Positions 23,978-30,915 of a stretch of 44,316 nt of DNA are shown here, one piece after another. This stretch comes from Thermoproteus sp. UBA157 (lineage in GTDB: Archaea > Thermoproteota > Thermoprotei > Thermoproteales > Thermoproteaceae), in NCBI GenBank assembly GCA_002497345.1, contig DANS01000015.1, positions 1 through 44,316 of the forward strand, written 5' to 3'. A model generated the notes under the pieces. It did no database searches and was not told the origin of the DNA. It was given only the letters and a program-made list of their open reading frames with translations. How positions within the stretch are numbered: the first letter of the stretch is position 1; each line of letters opens with the position of its first letter. The position numbers were made by a program, and so were the translations under genes.

Positions 23978-24891
23978 GCCCTAAGCGCCTTCACTACGTC
24001 GTTCAGAAGGGCCAAGCTGGTCTCGAGCCGACCGGCGCCTTTGCCGAACACTCTGACCAAGTTCACCTCCGTGGCTATCTCGACAGCGTTCGTGGTGTAG
24101 CGCGCCAACAAGAGAGGATCGTCGGGCTCCAAGCGGGCGGGAACAACGCGGGCATTGCCCGCCTCCAAGTCGGCCTCGGCCACGTACTTGGTGCGGGGCC
24201 CCAGATATCTGAGCGGCTCCCTGTGTACTTGGCCCAGCGTCAGCCGAGCGCCCAGCGTGTTGGCCAGTATGGCCAATTTGGCCGCGGCGTCGAGCCCCTC
24301 GAGATCGATGGCGGGGTCCGGCTCCACGTAGCCCTTGGCCTTGGCCTCGCCCAGCGCCTCCTCGAAGCTCAGCCCATCGACGTCGATTCTGGTCAATATG
24401 TAGTTGGTCGTGCCGTTCAGAATCCCGCGTATCCTCAATGGCCTCTGCTCCCTTAGCCCTAAGGCCAAATCAACCACGGGCGTTCCCGCCATCACAGTGG
24501 CCTTGTAGAAGACGGGCTTCCCCTCGAACTCGGGGAAGTACAGAGCGAGCGGCGCCTTGTTAGCGGTCACCACCGACAAGCCCGACTTGAGGGCCAAGCG
24601 GTAGGCCGAGGCCGCCGGCTCGCCGTTGGAGTAGTTAGGAGGGCTCGCGTCGACTAGAACCTCGGCGCAACGGAGCGCCTCCTCGAGCGATGCGCGCGCC
24701 CCCACGCCCAACTCCGATACCCCTCCCCTGGGCGCCTTCAAGAGCGTCTTCACTTCGTCCTTCTCGAAGCCGCCGCATTTCATCGCCCCGCCCTTGCTGT
24801 CGAACACGGCCGATATCTTGAGGTTTGTCCTCGAGTAGACAACCTCGGCGAAGGTCCTCCCGACCCCGCCGAAGCCGTAGAGCACTATCAC
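23968..24891 (-). CDS. hom: Homoserine dehydrogenase
   Basis: A 307-residue enzyme reducing aspartate semialdehyde to homoserine. The N-terminal dinucleotide-binding motif is VLYGFGGVGRTFAEVV; then SGLSVVTANKAPLAL, VFYKATVMAGTPVVDLA, the family signature RIRGILNGTTNYILT and YVEPDPAIDLEGLDAAAKLAILAN. No C-terminal ACT domain, so this is the short, probably feedback-independent form. It starts with GTG 24891; a minus-strand box A at about 24909-24919 is 23 bases upstream. With thrC, aspartate kinase and asd it supplies threonine synthesis except homoserine kinase, absent from the window. It overlaps the antiporter gene by ten bases. Confidence 0.94.
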   Translation of the reverse strand: MIVLYGFGGVGRTFAEVVYSRTNLKISAVFDSKGGAMKCGGFEKDEVKTLLKAPRGGVSELGVGARASLEEALRCAEVLVDASPPNYSNGEPAASAYRLALKSGLSVVTANKAPLALYFPEFEGKPVFYKATVMAGTPVVDLALGLREQRPLRIRGILNGTTNYILTRIDVDGLSFEEALGEAKAKGYVEPDPAIDLEGLDAAAKLAILANTLGARLTLGQVHREPLRYLGPRTKYVAEADLEAGNARVVPARLEPDDPLLLARYTTNAVEIATEVNLVRVFGKGAGRLETSLALLNDVVKALRACK

Positions 24892-24917
24892 GTCAGCACG
24901 ATATCGTTGTTATTTAT

Positions 24918-26264
24918 TCATATAGTCGTGGGCCTTGCCGCTTGGAAATGCGCTAGCGCCGCGTTTCGACGGCCCCTTTGTATGCGCATCAGAGACAAGG
25001 CGGCGGCCGCTAACGCGATGGCCGAGAACAAGGCCATGGCGGATCTAGTGGCCGCGAGCACGCCGGGCGAGGCCGCTTGCACCAAGGCCATCAAGGCCAT
25101 GCTCGTCGATTGGCCCACCAGCCTGGCGACGGCGACTACGGCCGAGGCCACGCCGTGATGCCTCGGCTCTACCGAACTCATTATTATGTTGGTGTTCGGC
25201 GATATGAAGAGGGCGAAGCCCAGCCCCAGAAGGGCCAGCTCGAGCTCCAGCGTCCGCAACGGCGTCGTAGCCCCTATAAACGTCATGGAGAACAACGCGG
25301 CGGCCACTAGGCCCATCCCGGCCGACGATATGGCGCCGGGATCCACGCGGTCGGAGAGCCAGCCAAATATCGGAGCGAACACGGCCATCATCACAGGCTG
25401 GGGCAACAAGAGCATGCCGGCGCGAGATGGGGGGAGGCCCCTCAGCTCCTGTAGGTAGAAGCTGAGCGCGTATGTGACCGCGAATGTGGCCATATAGCTG
25501 AGCATCGCGGCCGCCACAGCCGCCGTGAACCGCGCCCTCTTAAAGATGGAGAGATCCAGGAGGGGGACAGGCGCCTTGCTCTCGCGGAGGGCGAACAACG
25601 CGAGCAAGAAGAGCCCGGCCGTTGCGACGTACCACCCATACGTCATGCCCCAGATGGACAACGCCAACGAGGACGCGAGGAGCACGGCGCCTATTGTATC
25701 GTATCCGCGCTCGCCAACAGGGCCCGCGTTGATGCTTGCCGAGAGGGCCAACGAGAGGGCCGCCAAGAGCACGTTCACGACGAATATGAGCCGCCAGTCG
25801 AAGGACGCCAAGACCCCGCCAACCAACGGACCGCTGGAGAGGCCTACGTAGACCGCCAGCGTGTTCAGCCCTATCGCCTTTCCCCGCTCGCCCGGCGGGT
25901 ACATGGTCGCGATTATGGCGTAGTTCGTGCCGAAGATCATGGCGGCGCCGACGCCCATCGCGATCGCCGAGGCCATGAGCGTAATCGGATCCCGCAAGAA
26001 GAAAGCGGCGAGGGAGGACGCGGCGACTACGGCGACGCCGGCCCTATAGACGCGGGCGCGCCCCAGGAGATCGCCGGCTCTCCCCATAGGTATGGCGAGG
26101 GCGCCCGTCGCCAACGCGAGCGCCATCTGGAGGAGCGCCACGTAGCCCCCCTGCACCCCCATCGACGCAGCCATGGCCGGGGCGGCCACGTTTATGGCGT
26201 TGCCTATATACGGCATTATGAAGCTGCTGGCCGCTATGGAGGCGAGCCCCATCGTGCGGCCCAT
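24918..26264 (-). CDS. MFS exporter, DHA2-like
   Basis: A 448-residue major facilitator, related to but not a close copy of the one at 15908. It shows IGNAINVAAPAMAASMGVQ in helix 1, IPMGRAGDLLGRARVYRAG after helix 2, TMYPPGERGKAIGLNTLAVYVGLSSGPLVGGVLASFDWRLIFVVN across helices 4-6, and APIFGWLSDRVDPG in the second half. Likely a drug or metabolite exporter with 13-14 helices. The minus-strand box A (about 26278-26288) is 31 bases from the second in-frame ATG at 26252 but only 19 from 26264, so the protein might begin at MGLASIAAS. It ends 26 bases before the hom start, and that gap carries the hom promoter. Confidence 0.86.
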   Translation of the reverse strand: MGRTMGLASIAASSFIMPYIGNAINVAAPAMAASMGVQGGYVALLQMALALATGALAIPMGRAGDLLGRARVYRAGVAVVAASSLAAFFLRDPITLMASAIAMGVGAAMIFGTNYAIIATMYPPGERGKAIGLNTLAVYVGLSSGPLVGGVLASFDWRLIFVVNVLLAALSLALSASINAGPVGERGYDTIGAVLLASSLALSIWGMTYGWYVATAGLFLLALFALRESKAPVPLLDLSIFKRARFTAAVAAAMLSYMATFAVTYALSFYLQELRGLPPSRAGMLLLPQPVMMAVFAPIFGWLSDRVDPGAISSAGMGLVAAALFSMTFIGATTPLRTLELELALLGLGFALFISPNTNIIMSSVEPRHHGVASAVVAVARLVGQSTSMALMALVQAASPGVLAATRSAMALFSAIALAAAALSLMRIQRGRRNAALAHFQAARPTTI

Positions 26265-26408
26265 GTAATAACTTCACCCTTTTATCTTAGGTGCTACCGA
26301 CTGCTTGCTCCGGAAGGCCTCCGAGCCTCCGCTGAGCGGCGCTCGCGATCCGATTAACTCAATTGACGTAGTTGCTCGCCGGAGCGAGGCGCCGGGTCCG
26401 TGGGTCGA

Positions 26409-26421
26409 GTTATTAAAAATA
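26409..26421 (+). promoter_or_regulatory. Box A promoter of the HtpX-like protease gene
   Basis: GTTATTAAAAATA is centred about 24 bases before ATG 26438 and fixes that start over the in-frame TTG at 26426. Confidence 0.65.
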
Positions 26422-26437
26422 AAAATTGTTCAGTTTT

Positions 26438-27355
26438 ATGAAGTCGCTTTGGCTCCAGATGGCCGTTGCAGGCGCGCTCGCCGTGTTGGCCGAATTCGTC
26501 GTGGTTTACATCCTGCTCTCCCTCCTCTCGTTGCCGCTTTGGATACTCGCCGTTGGGCTCCCGTTGTTTTGGCTGTTCCAGTGGCTCATATCGCCGGTGT
26601 TGATAAGCAGGGGCGCGCGCGAGGTCACCGACGACCCCGCCTACGCTCGGCTGAGGGATATGGTGCACGAGATAGCCGAGAGGTCGGGCGTCAAGCCGCC
26701 CAGAGTATACGTCACGGACGACCCATTCCCCAACGCCTTCGCGTTCGGCAATTTGGTGCAAGGGAGAGGCGTCGCCGTGACTAGGCCTCTGCTGGAGATA
26801 CTCAACGAGGACGAGCTATACGCGGTTTTGGCCCACGAGGTGGGCCACGTGAGGCATTTCGACATGGAGGTGGTCTTGGCGCTCGGGCTCATACCGTCGG
26901 CCCTCGGCTCAATCGGCGGATTTCTGCTGTACAGCGGGCAGGCCTTGTTGTTCGCCGCCCTCGACGAGGCGGCCCTCCTCGCGGGGTTGGTGATGGTCGC
27001 AGTCGGCTCCCTCCTCGTTGCCGCCACGTTTTTCATACAGGTGTTCGTGTTGTGGTTCAACAGATTGAGGGAGACCTATGCGGACCTCCACGCCGCGCGC
27101 CTCTTGGGCCCCGCCGCCCTGAACCTCGCCAGGGCTCTTGCCAAGATACAGATATACATGAGCAACGTGAGGGTCGACCCCTTCAAGGGCATAGTGCTCA
27201 CGGTACCGCCCATGAGGATCAAGGAGAGCGACCCCGACGAGCTCTTGCGGAAGTGGTCGAAGGAGGGCGCCCCGGCGCTGGCCGATTTCTTGTCCACGCA
27301 CCCGCATCCCGCCAAGAGGGTGAGGAACATCTTGGCGTGGTCTGGTGCTAAATAG
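26438..27355 (+). CDS. htpX: M48 family zinc metalloprotease HtpX
   Basis: A 305-residue membrane-bound zinc protease for quality control of membrane proteins. Two N-terminal helices (about 6-48: AVAGALAVLAEFVVVYILLS, PLWILAVGLPLFWLFQWLI), then a cytoplasmic catalytic domain with PRVYVTDDPFPNAFAFG, zinc-binding HEVGH at 133-137 and the third ligand Glu in RETYADLHAARL (E212). Two more helices lie between these (about 148-205). The C-terminus has the family's DFLSTHPHPAKRVRNI. Length and motifs match HtpX. The upstream gap (26265-26437) separates it from the divergent MFS gene; downstream lies a long gene-free stretch. Confidence 0.93.
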   Translation: MKSLWLQMAVAGALAVLAEFVVVYILLSLLSLPLWILAVGLPLFWLFQWLISPVLISRGAREVTDDPAYARLRDMVHEIAERSGVKPPRVYVTDDPFPNAFAFGNLVQGRGVAVTRPLLEILNEDELYAVLAHEVGHVRHFDMEVVLALGLIPSALGSIGGFLLYSGQALLFAALDEAALLAGLVMVAVGSLLVAATFFIQVFVLWFNRLRETYADLHAARLLGPAALNLARALAKIQIYMSNVRVDPFKGIVLTVPPMRIKESDPDELLRKWSKEGAPALADFLSTHPHPAKRVRNILAWSGAK

Positions 27356-28036
27356 CAGTTTATCGCCAGCTCCGGGGCTCCGCTTGCCTAAGCTCCGTTG
27401 CTGACAAGCGCGTCGTCGCGACGCAAGGGCCGGGCAGACGTCAACGTTTAAACTTCCGATGCCTTAGGTGCGTGGACGGCGACAGTTAGCGGTTTGGGCC
27501 GCCCGCTTGAAGGCGCCAAGACGTCGAGAATGGATCTTGTCCGCGACGCGAACGAAGCCGTCGAGAGCTCGGCGATGAGGCCGCCTTTTGAGGCGGCCGG
27601 GGATTTGTACCTCGATGCGCCCATCTCCGGATTCGAGGCGCTGTGAATATAGAGCACGTCCAGCGGCGGTTTTCACGCTCGATGGGGCCAGCGCCGGCGC
27701 TCACCTAGGCGTGGACCTCGGCGATGGCTCGACGGCGGATTTTCGATGACCGAGGCGCCGGGTATCGGGAGGCGGGTCCTTAAGCCAGCTGTAGTGATGC
27801 TGGACGGGAGGTGCGTATACCAGCCGGGATGCTGCGGCACATTACGGCGAGCTGGAAGCCATCCCGATCACAATCGGCGTAAACGGCACTCGTGCCCGGC
27901 GCTGGGCATAAGCTTGCGGCGGCCGGCGTCGCCCATAACAGGTACGCCTTCGGCGAACATCGCGGCGGAATCGCCGCGTTGCCCCGCAGCGCTATATTTG
28001 ACCGAAGCCGATTTATGTTAACATCAACCATGGCTC
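27356..28036. other. Gene-free stretch with fragments of possible decayed coding sequence
   Basis: No intact gene is apparent over about 680 bases. A box-A-like GTTTAAAC lies at 27446-27453. Short protein-like runs occur on the plus strand in different frames with stops between: SRMDLVRDANEAVESSAM (27521-27574), HLGVDLGDGSTADFR (about 27702-27746), SRDAAAHYGELEAIPITIG (about 27826-27882) and NRYAFGEHRGGIAALP (27938-27985). These could be remnants of one or more decayed genes, or chance. A 7-bp hairpin (GGCCGCC/GGCGGCC) is at 27579-27598 and a 10-base palindrome CGTCGCGACG at 27414-27423. I cannot name a parent gene. Confidence 0.3.
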
Positions 28037-28759
28037 GTGGAGATTAAGGTGAACCTCCTCGCCGCCTTGGGGTCCGAGATCGGCCTCCTCGGCGAGATCG
28101 CCGCTATGCGCATCCTGCCGGGCTCTGCCAGGGGCGAGGCCGTCGCCATGCTCCTCGAGGGGCTTCTGACATACGATAAGTTGCCCGAGGTGAAGGCGGG
28201 GGATCCGGGGCGCAGACGGGGCGGCTACGTGTCGGCCTTTATCGAGGGGAGGTGGCCCCTCCACAAGCGCTGGTTCGTGCCGTCTATAGGGCCTGACGGG
28301 TACAAGCTCTTCCTGGATCCACCGAAGGGCCTCGTCAAATACGTGGGCAAGGACGACGGGCGCTTCTTGGCCGTGTTGAGGGCGGGGCTGGAGGAGTTGG
28401 CCAGCTACATCAAGCGGGGAATCGCGCCGGAACACGTGGTCGGGGCCGACTTCGCCGAAGAGGAGCGCCTCGCAGCCCTCAAGCTCTACGAGCGGGTCAA
28501 GGAGTTGCCCGAGGCGCAACAGATTGAGGCGGTCGAAACGCTCAGCCGCGTCGACTTGATCTACGGGAGGGACGGGGAGCTCTACCACGTGGAGGTCAAG
28601 ACGGGGTTCAAGTTCAAGCCTTCCAAGATCAGGAGGAAGCAGATGGTGCTGGAGGCGAGGCAGAGGGTGCTCGGGGCGTTGGGCTTAAAGCCCGCGCTCG
28701 TGTACGTCGTTCCCGGCGAGAACTGGGAGGTCGAGGTGAGGCTACTTACTTGCTCTTGA
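28037..28759 (+). CDS. Putative PD-(D/E)XK nuclease-like protein
   Basis: A 240-residue soluble protein. The C-terminal third shows the core of a PD-(D/E)XK nuclease: [21 protein letters not shown] gives Asp173 and E186-V-K188, followed by a helix [18 protein letters not shown] with Q202 and a strand [10 protein letters not shown]. The N-terminal 150 residues are helical and unfamiliar, with [23 protein letters not shown] in the middle. Start GTG 28037 lies about 23 bases after a weak box A (GATTTATGTT, 28010-28019); ATG 28029 is out of frame. It stands alone, without a methyltransferase or Cas gene. Its 3' end overlaps L40e on the opposite strand by 14 bases. The nuclease role is motif-based inference. 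Confidence 0.65.
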   Translation: MEIKVNLLAALGSEIGLLGEIAAMRILPGSARGEAVAMLLEGLLTYDKLPEVKAGDPGRRRGGYVSAFIEGRWPLHKRWFVPSIGPDGYKLFLDPPKGLVKYVGKDDGRFLAVLRAGLEELASYIKRGIAPEHVVGADFAEEERLAALKLYERVKELPEAQQIEAVETLSRVDLIYGRDGELYHVEVKTGFKFKPSKIRRKQMVLEARQRVLGALGLKPALVYVVPGENWEVEVRLLTCS

Positions 28760-28907
28760 ATTTCTTCAAACGCAAGTTCTTGCTCCCGCAACGCCTGCAC
28801 TTGACGGCCTCGGGCGGGTTCTTCGCTCCGCAGTTTCTACATATCTTATAGTTGAATCTGTGCTCCAGGACTATCCTCAGCTTTTCGGGATCCAAGGTGA
28901 TGGGCAT
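28746..28907 (-). CDS. rpl40e: 50S ribosomal protein L40e
   Basis: A 53-residue zinc-ribbon ribosomal protein, easily missed because of its size. It reads [18 protein letters not shown], then zinc ligands C23-x2-C26 (ICRNCG) and C37-x2-C40 (KCRRCG), and ends with a basic tail [12 protein letters not shown]. This is the ubiquitin-fusion ribosomal protein L40 in its stand-alone archaeal form. A minus-strand box A at 28925-28936 is centred 24 bases before ATG 28907. The 3' end overlaps the nuclease-like gene by 14 bases. Confidence 0.92.
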   Translation of the reverse strand: MPITLDPEKLRIVLEHRFNYKICRNCGAKNPPEAVKCRRCGSKNLRLKKFKSK

Positions 28908-28924
28908 GCCCTCCGCCCAGCATC

Positions 28925-28936
28925 GGTTTTTAAGCT
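28925..28936 (-). promoter_or_regulatory. Box A promoter of L40e
   Basis: AGCTTAAAAACC on the minus strand is centred 24 bases before ATG 28907 and supports the small gene as real and leaderless. Confidence 0.7.
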
Positions 28937-29075
28937 TTTGCGCGGCGTTTTTCGCGGCTCAGGCCTTAGTAGGGCCTACGAGGCCCACTCCGCGCTTGTA
29001 ATCGACGGCCGCCTCGGTCGCTCTCGTCGCTCCAGCCTCGGCCCCCGCGTACGGCGCCGCCGGCCTCGGGCCTCC

Positions 29076-29297
29076 CTAGGAGGGCTCCACGTCTATGGCC
29101 TTCACGGGGCAAGTCATCATGCCGCGGATAGCCTCGGGCGCGAGCTCGTCGGGGACTTCGCCCTCATACGGAGAGCCCCTCCTGTATTTGGGATCCAACT
29201 CCGCCTTCCCCTCGGCCCCCTCCACGAAGACGCGAGGGGCCAAGACGTAGCAGAGCCCACAAGAGAAGCACTCCTCGGCCTTGATGACGACCTTCAT
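29076..29297 (-). CDS. Ferredoxin, single [4Fe-4S] cluster
   Basis: A 73-residue ferredoxin with C10-x2-C13-x2-C16 (CFSCGLC) and a distant C63-Pro (MMTCPVKAI), the four ligands for one [4Fe-4S] cluster. The acidic middle (EGAEGKAELDPKYRRGSPYEGE) fits the family's electron-carrier role. Start ATG 29297 overlaps the stop codon of the HTH/zinc-ribbon regulator (ATGA), so both are on one transcript; the frame extends upstream without a better start. It is last in a three-gene operon. It could serve a redox enzyme elsewhere or sense redox with its operon partner; the latter is speculation. Confidence 0.9.
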   Translation of the reverse strand: MKVVIKAEECFSCGLCYVLAPRVFVEGAEGKAELDPKYRRGSPYEGEVPDELAPEAIRGMMTCPVKAIDVEPS

Positions 29298-29599
29298 CTC
29301 CTCACGTAGAACTTGGGCGGGTCGATCCTCTCGCTGCGGCACCTCGGGCACTTTGAGGGCTTCTTGAGCCTCTCCCTATCTCTGAACTCGTAGCCGCAGT
29401 TTCTGCAACGCGCCGGTATCATCTCGAGCCTCAGCCCCTGCCTCTTGAGGGTCCTCGCCACGTGCTCCAGCTCGTCGTAGATCTCAGACGGCTTGAGGTC
29501 CAAGCCGGCTAAATCCCTTATCTGGTATACGTCCAGCGGGCGCTCGGCCGACAAGAGGAGCTTTATTATCCGCTCTCTGTCCGTCAGGAATTCCGTCAT
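29294..29599 (-). CDS. Predicted regulator: HTH domain fused to zinc ribbon
   Basis: A 101-residue protein with an N-terminal winged-helix-like region (about 5-58: TDRERIIKLLLSAERPLDVYQIRDLAGLDLKPSEIYDELEHVARTL) and a C-terminal zinc ribbon with C65-x2-C68 (CRNCGYEF) and C84-x2-C87 (CPRCRSE). This matches the archaeal group of predicted HTH/Zn-ribbon transcription regulators. Start ATG 29599 overlaps the stop of the preceding hypothetical gene; the stop overlaps the ferredoxin start. Being translationally coupled to a ferredoxin, it may control or respond to redox state, but no target is visible. Confidence 0.82.
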   Translation of the reverse strand: MTEFLTDRERIIKLLLSAERPLDVYQIRDLAGLDLKPSEIYDELEHVARTLKRQGLRLEMIPARCRNCGYEFRDRERLKKPSKCPRCRSERIDPPKFYVRR

Positions 29600-29910
29600 T
29601 TGGTTTCGACGGCGCTCTGGAGCCAAAGGAGCTTGTATTTGCCGGCGCTTTTGAGCACGGCGAACGTGAAGATGTGTTTATCGGCGCTACCGCCGTAGCT
29701 GGCCTCGACCCTCAAGAAGCGCGCCTTGTCTGGCGACTCGGCGGGGTCCACGTTGGCGTCTAAATACAAGACATCCTTGGCCTCGAAGCCAGCGGCCGCC
29801 AGCCTGCTCTTGGCGCACTCGGCTAGCTGGTCGGGCGCGTCGACGACACATGGGTTCTTGTCGAACTCCTCCTTGGCCTTGCCGTGGAGGAGGGACATCT
29901 CGACAGACAT
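29596..29910 (-). CDS. Hypothetical protein, first gene of the regulator/ferredoxin operon
   Basis: A 104-residue soluble protein that I do not recognise. It has two cysteines in the first half (KNPCVVDAPDQLAECAKSRL) and a beta-rich end (FLRVEASYGGSADKHIFTFAVLKSAGKYKLLWLQ). Start ATG 29910 (MSVEMSLL) is 24 bases from the centre of a box A at 29929-29939; GTG 29919 in the same frame is too close to the promoter. The four-base overlap with the HTH/zinc-ribbon gene indicates one operon. No function assigned. Confidence 0.72.
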   Translation of the reverse strand: MSVEMSLLHGKAKEEFDKNPCVVDAPDQLAECAKSRLAAAGFEAKDVLYLDANVDPAESPDKARFLRVEASYGGSADKHIFTFAVLKSAGKYKLLWLQSAVETK

Positions 29911-29928
29911 GCGGGGCACTTACTGGCC

Positions 29929-29939
29929 AATATTTAAAT
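29929..29939. promoter_or_regulatory. Symmetric box A at the head of the regulator/ferredoxin operon
   Basis: AATATTTAAAT is centred 24 bases before ATG 29910 on the minus strand. The core is nearly palindromic, so it could also start a rightward transcript at about 29958, inside the gene-free stretch. Confidence 0.55.
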
Positions 29940-29940
29940 G

Positions 29941-30388
29941 ATGGGGTCCGAGAATTGCTTGGCCATAAACGAGGCCGAACGGACAGAGAACTGGCGCGCT
30001 CTCGAGGTAGGCGCGTGGTCTTTTACTAGAAGTCCGCGGCCGTCGCGCAATTGGCCTCCGTTTGGCGCCAAGCTGTGCTTGATGGCCTAGATAGGCGGAT
30101 CGCAGTTCCCTGCTTGTTGGCTATTAGGGGGGCCGTAACTCTTACGCGGAAAACAAGCTATCGGCGCGATGCGATTCCCGGCTAGTCGGAGTAAGGGAGA
30201 TCGACCGGCTGCCGTCTTTTCATCATCGGCAGACCTCGGGTTCATCTAATCGGCACAGAAGACGGGGGGCGCTTATGCCGACCCCGCGACGGCTAGATTT
30301 AAAGGGACGACTTATCGACTGGGCTATAACGATCGCCCTGGATGGAGAGGCTTACAAGGGCTGATGCGTGAGGAGACCGGGCGCGCCG
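29941..30388. other. Gene-free stretch, candidate non-coding RNA region
   Basis: No convincing protein gene is seen in about 450 bases. Features: a symmetric box A just left of it; GAAGTCC at about 30029-30035 and ACAGAA at 30255-30260 followed by GCGCTTAT (30270-30277), which recall conserved regions I and V of RNase P RNA; a 9-bp complementary pair GCCGTCGCG (30039-30047) and CGCGACGGC (30285-30293); a 6-bp hairpin CTGCCG/CGGCAG (30209-30232); and another box-A-like GATTTAAAGG at about 30296-30305. The fold hints are not mutually consistent, so an RNA gene is possible but not established. Confidence 0.35.
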
Positions 30389-30399
30389 ACTTTTTATAG
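30389..30399 (+). promoter_or_regulatory. Box A promoter of the Nudix gene
   Basis: ACTTTTTATAG is centred 24 bases before ATG 30418. Confidence 0.7.
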
Positions 30400-30417
30400 A
30401 GAGGTGCGTATAGATAT

Positions 30418-30900
30418 ATGTGCCTCAGCCGCGCCATACCCGCTGGCGGTCCCAATACGGCGGCCGTCGCGTTGCTCTTGAACGGCAGAAAGTTCCTCGT
30501 GATCAAAAGGGCCGAAAGGCCGGGCGATCCCTGGTCGGGCCAAGTGGGCTTCCCGGGCGGCCGCTGGAAGGGGGATGAGGACCTCATGGCCACCGTCAAG
30601 AGAGAGGTCAAGGAGGAGGTAGGGCTCGAGCTCGACCCGACGAGCTTGAGAGGCGTGATGGATCCCGACTCGCCGATGAACGCGCCGAATTTGCGCGTCT
30701 ACCCCTTCGTCTTCAACGCTCCGCCAATTGTCGAGCTGAGGCTAGGCGAAGAGGTAGCGGGGTATAGGTGGATCTCCAAGGACGACTTGGTCGAGGTCGA
30801 GTGGAGCGGGAGACCGGCCTTCAAGGTCGACGATTGGATTATATGGGGTCTTACATATCGTTTCATAAAACGCGCGATTTCTTGCGGCATCATATTTTAA
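30418..30900 (+). CDS. Nudix hydrolase, CoA-pyrophosphatase-like
   Basis: A 160-residue hydrolase cleaving a nucleoside-diphosphate-linked substrate. The Nudix box is complete: G48-x5-E54-x7-R62-E-V-x-E66-E67-x-G-L70 in GGRWKGDEDLMATVKREVKE and on. The preceding DPWSGQVGFPGGR matches the UPF0035/CoA-pyrophosphatase subgroup (NUDT7/8-like), suggesting CoA or acyl-CoA as substrate. The C-terminus YRWISKDDLVEVEW is typical of the fold. Start ATG 30418 is set by the box A at 30389. It lies just ahead of the NAD(P)HX repair gene, making a small nucleotide-housekeeping pair, each with its own promoter. Confidence 0.9.
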   Translation: MCLSRAIPAGGPNTAAVALLLNGRKFLVIKRAERPGDPWSGQVGFPGGRWKGDEDLMATVKREVKEEVGLELDPTSLRGVMDPDSPMNAPNLRVYPFVFNAPPIVELRLGEEVAGYRWISKDDLVEVEWSGRPAFKVDDWIIWGLTYRFIKRAISCGIIF

Positions 30901-30915
30901 CCGCGCGGTTCTTAC

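Noticed and set aside
26307..26385. A 79-base segment closed by GCTCCGG/CCGGAGC, the size of a tRNA with a 7-bp acceptor stem.
   Set aside because: It lacks a T-arm with GGTTCRA, conserved D-arm bases and a clear anticodon stem, so the match is only a chance complementary pair in a GC-rich gap.
27448..27704. Overlapping minus-strand frames of about 70 codons downstream of htpX.
   Set aside because: Three frames overlap one another with basic, low-complexity translations and no promoter; none resembles a protein family.
28938..29075. A hairpin GGGCCT-ACG-AGGCCC at 28972-28986 in the gap between L40e and the ferredoxin gene.
   Set aside because: A 6-bp stem without a T-run or further structure is weak evidence for a terminator or RNA gene.
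29940..30090. A 49-codon frame from ATG 29941 (MGSENCLAINEAERTEN).
   Set aside because: The ATG is immediately next to the box A, too close for initiation, and the sequence matches nothing known.
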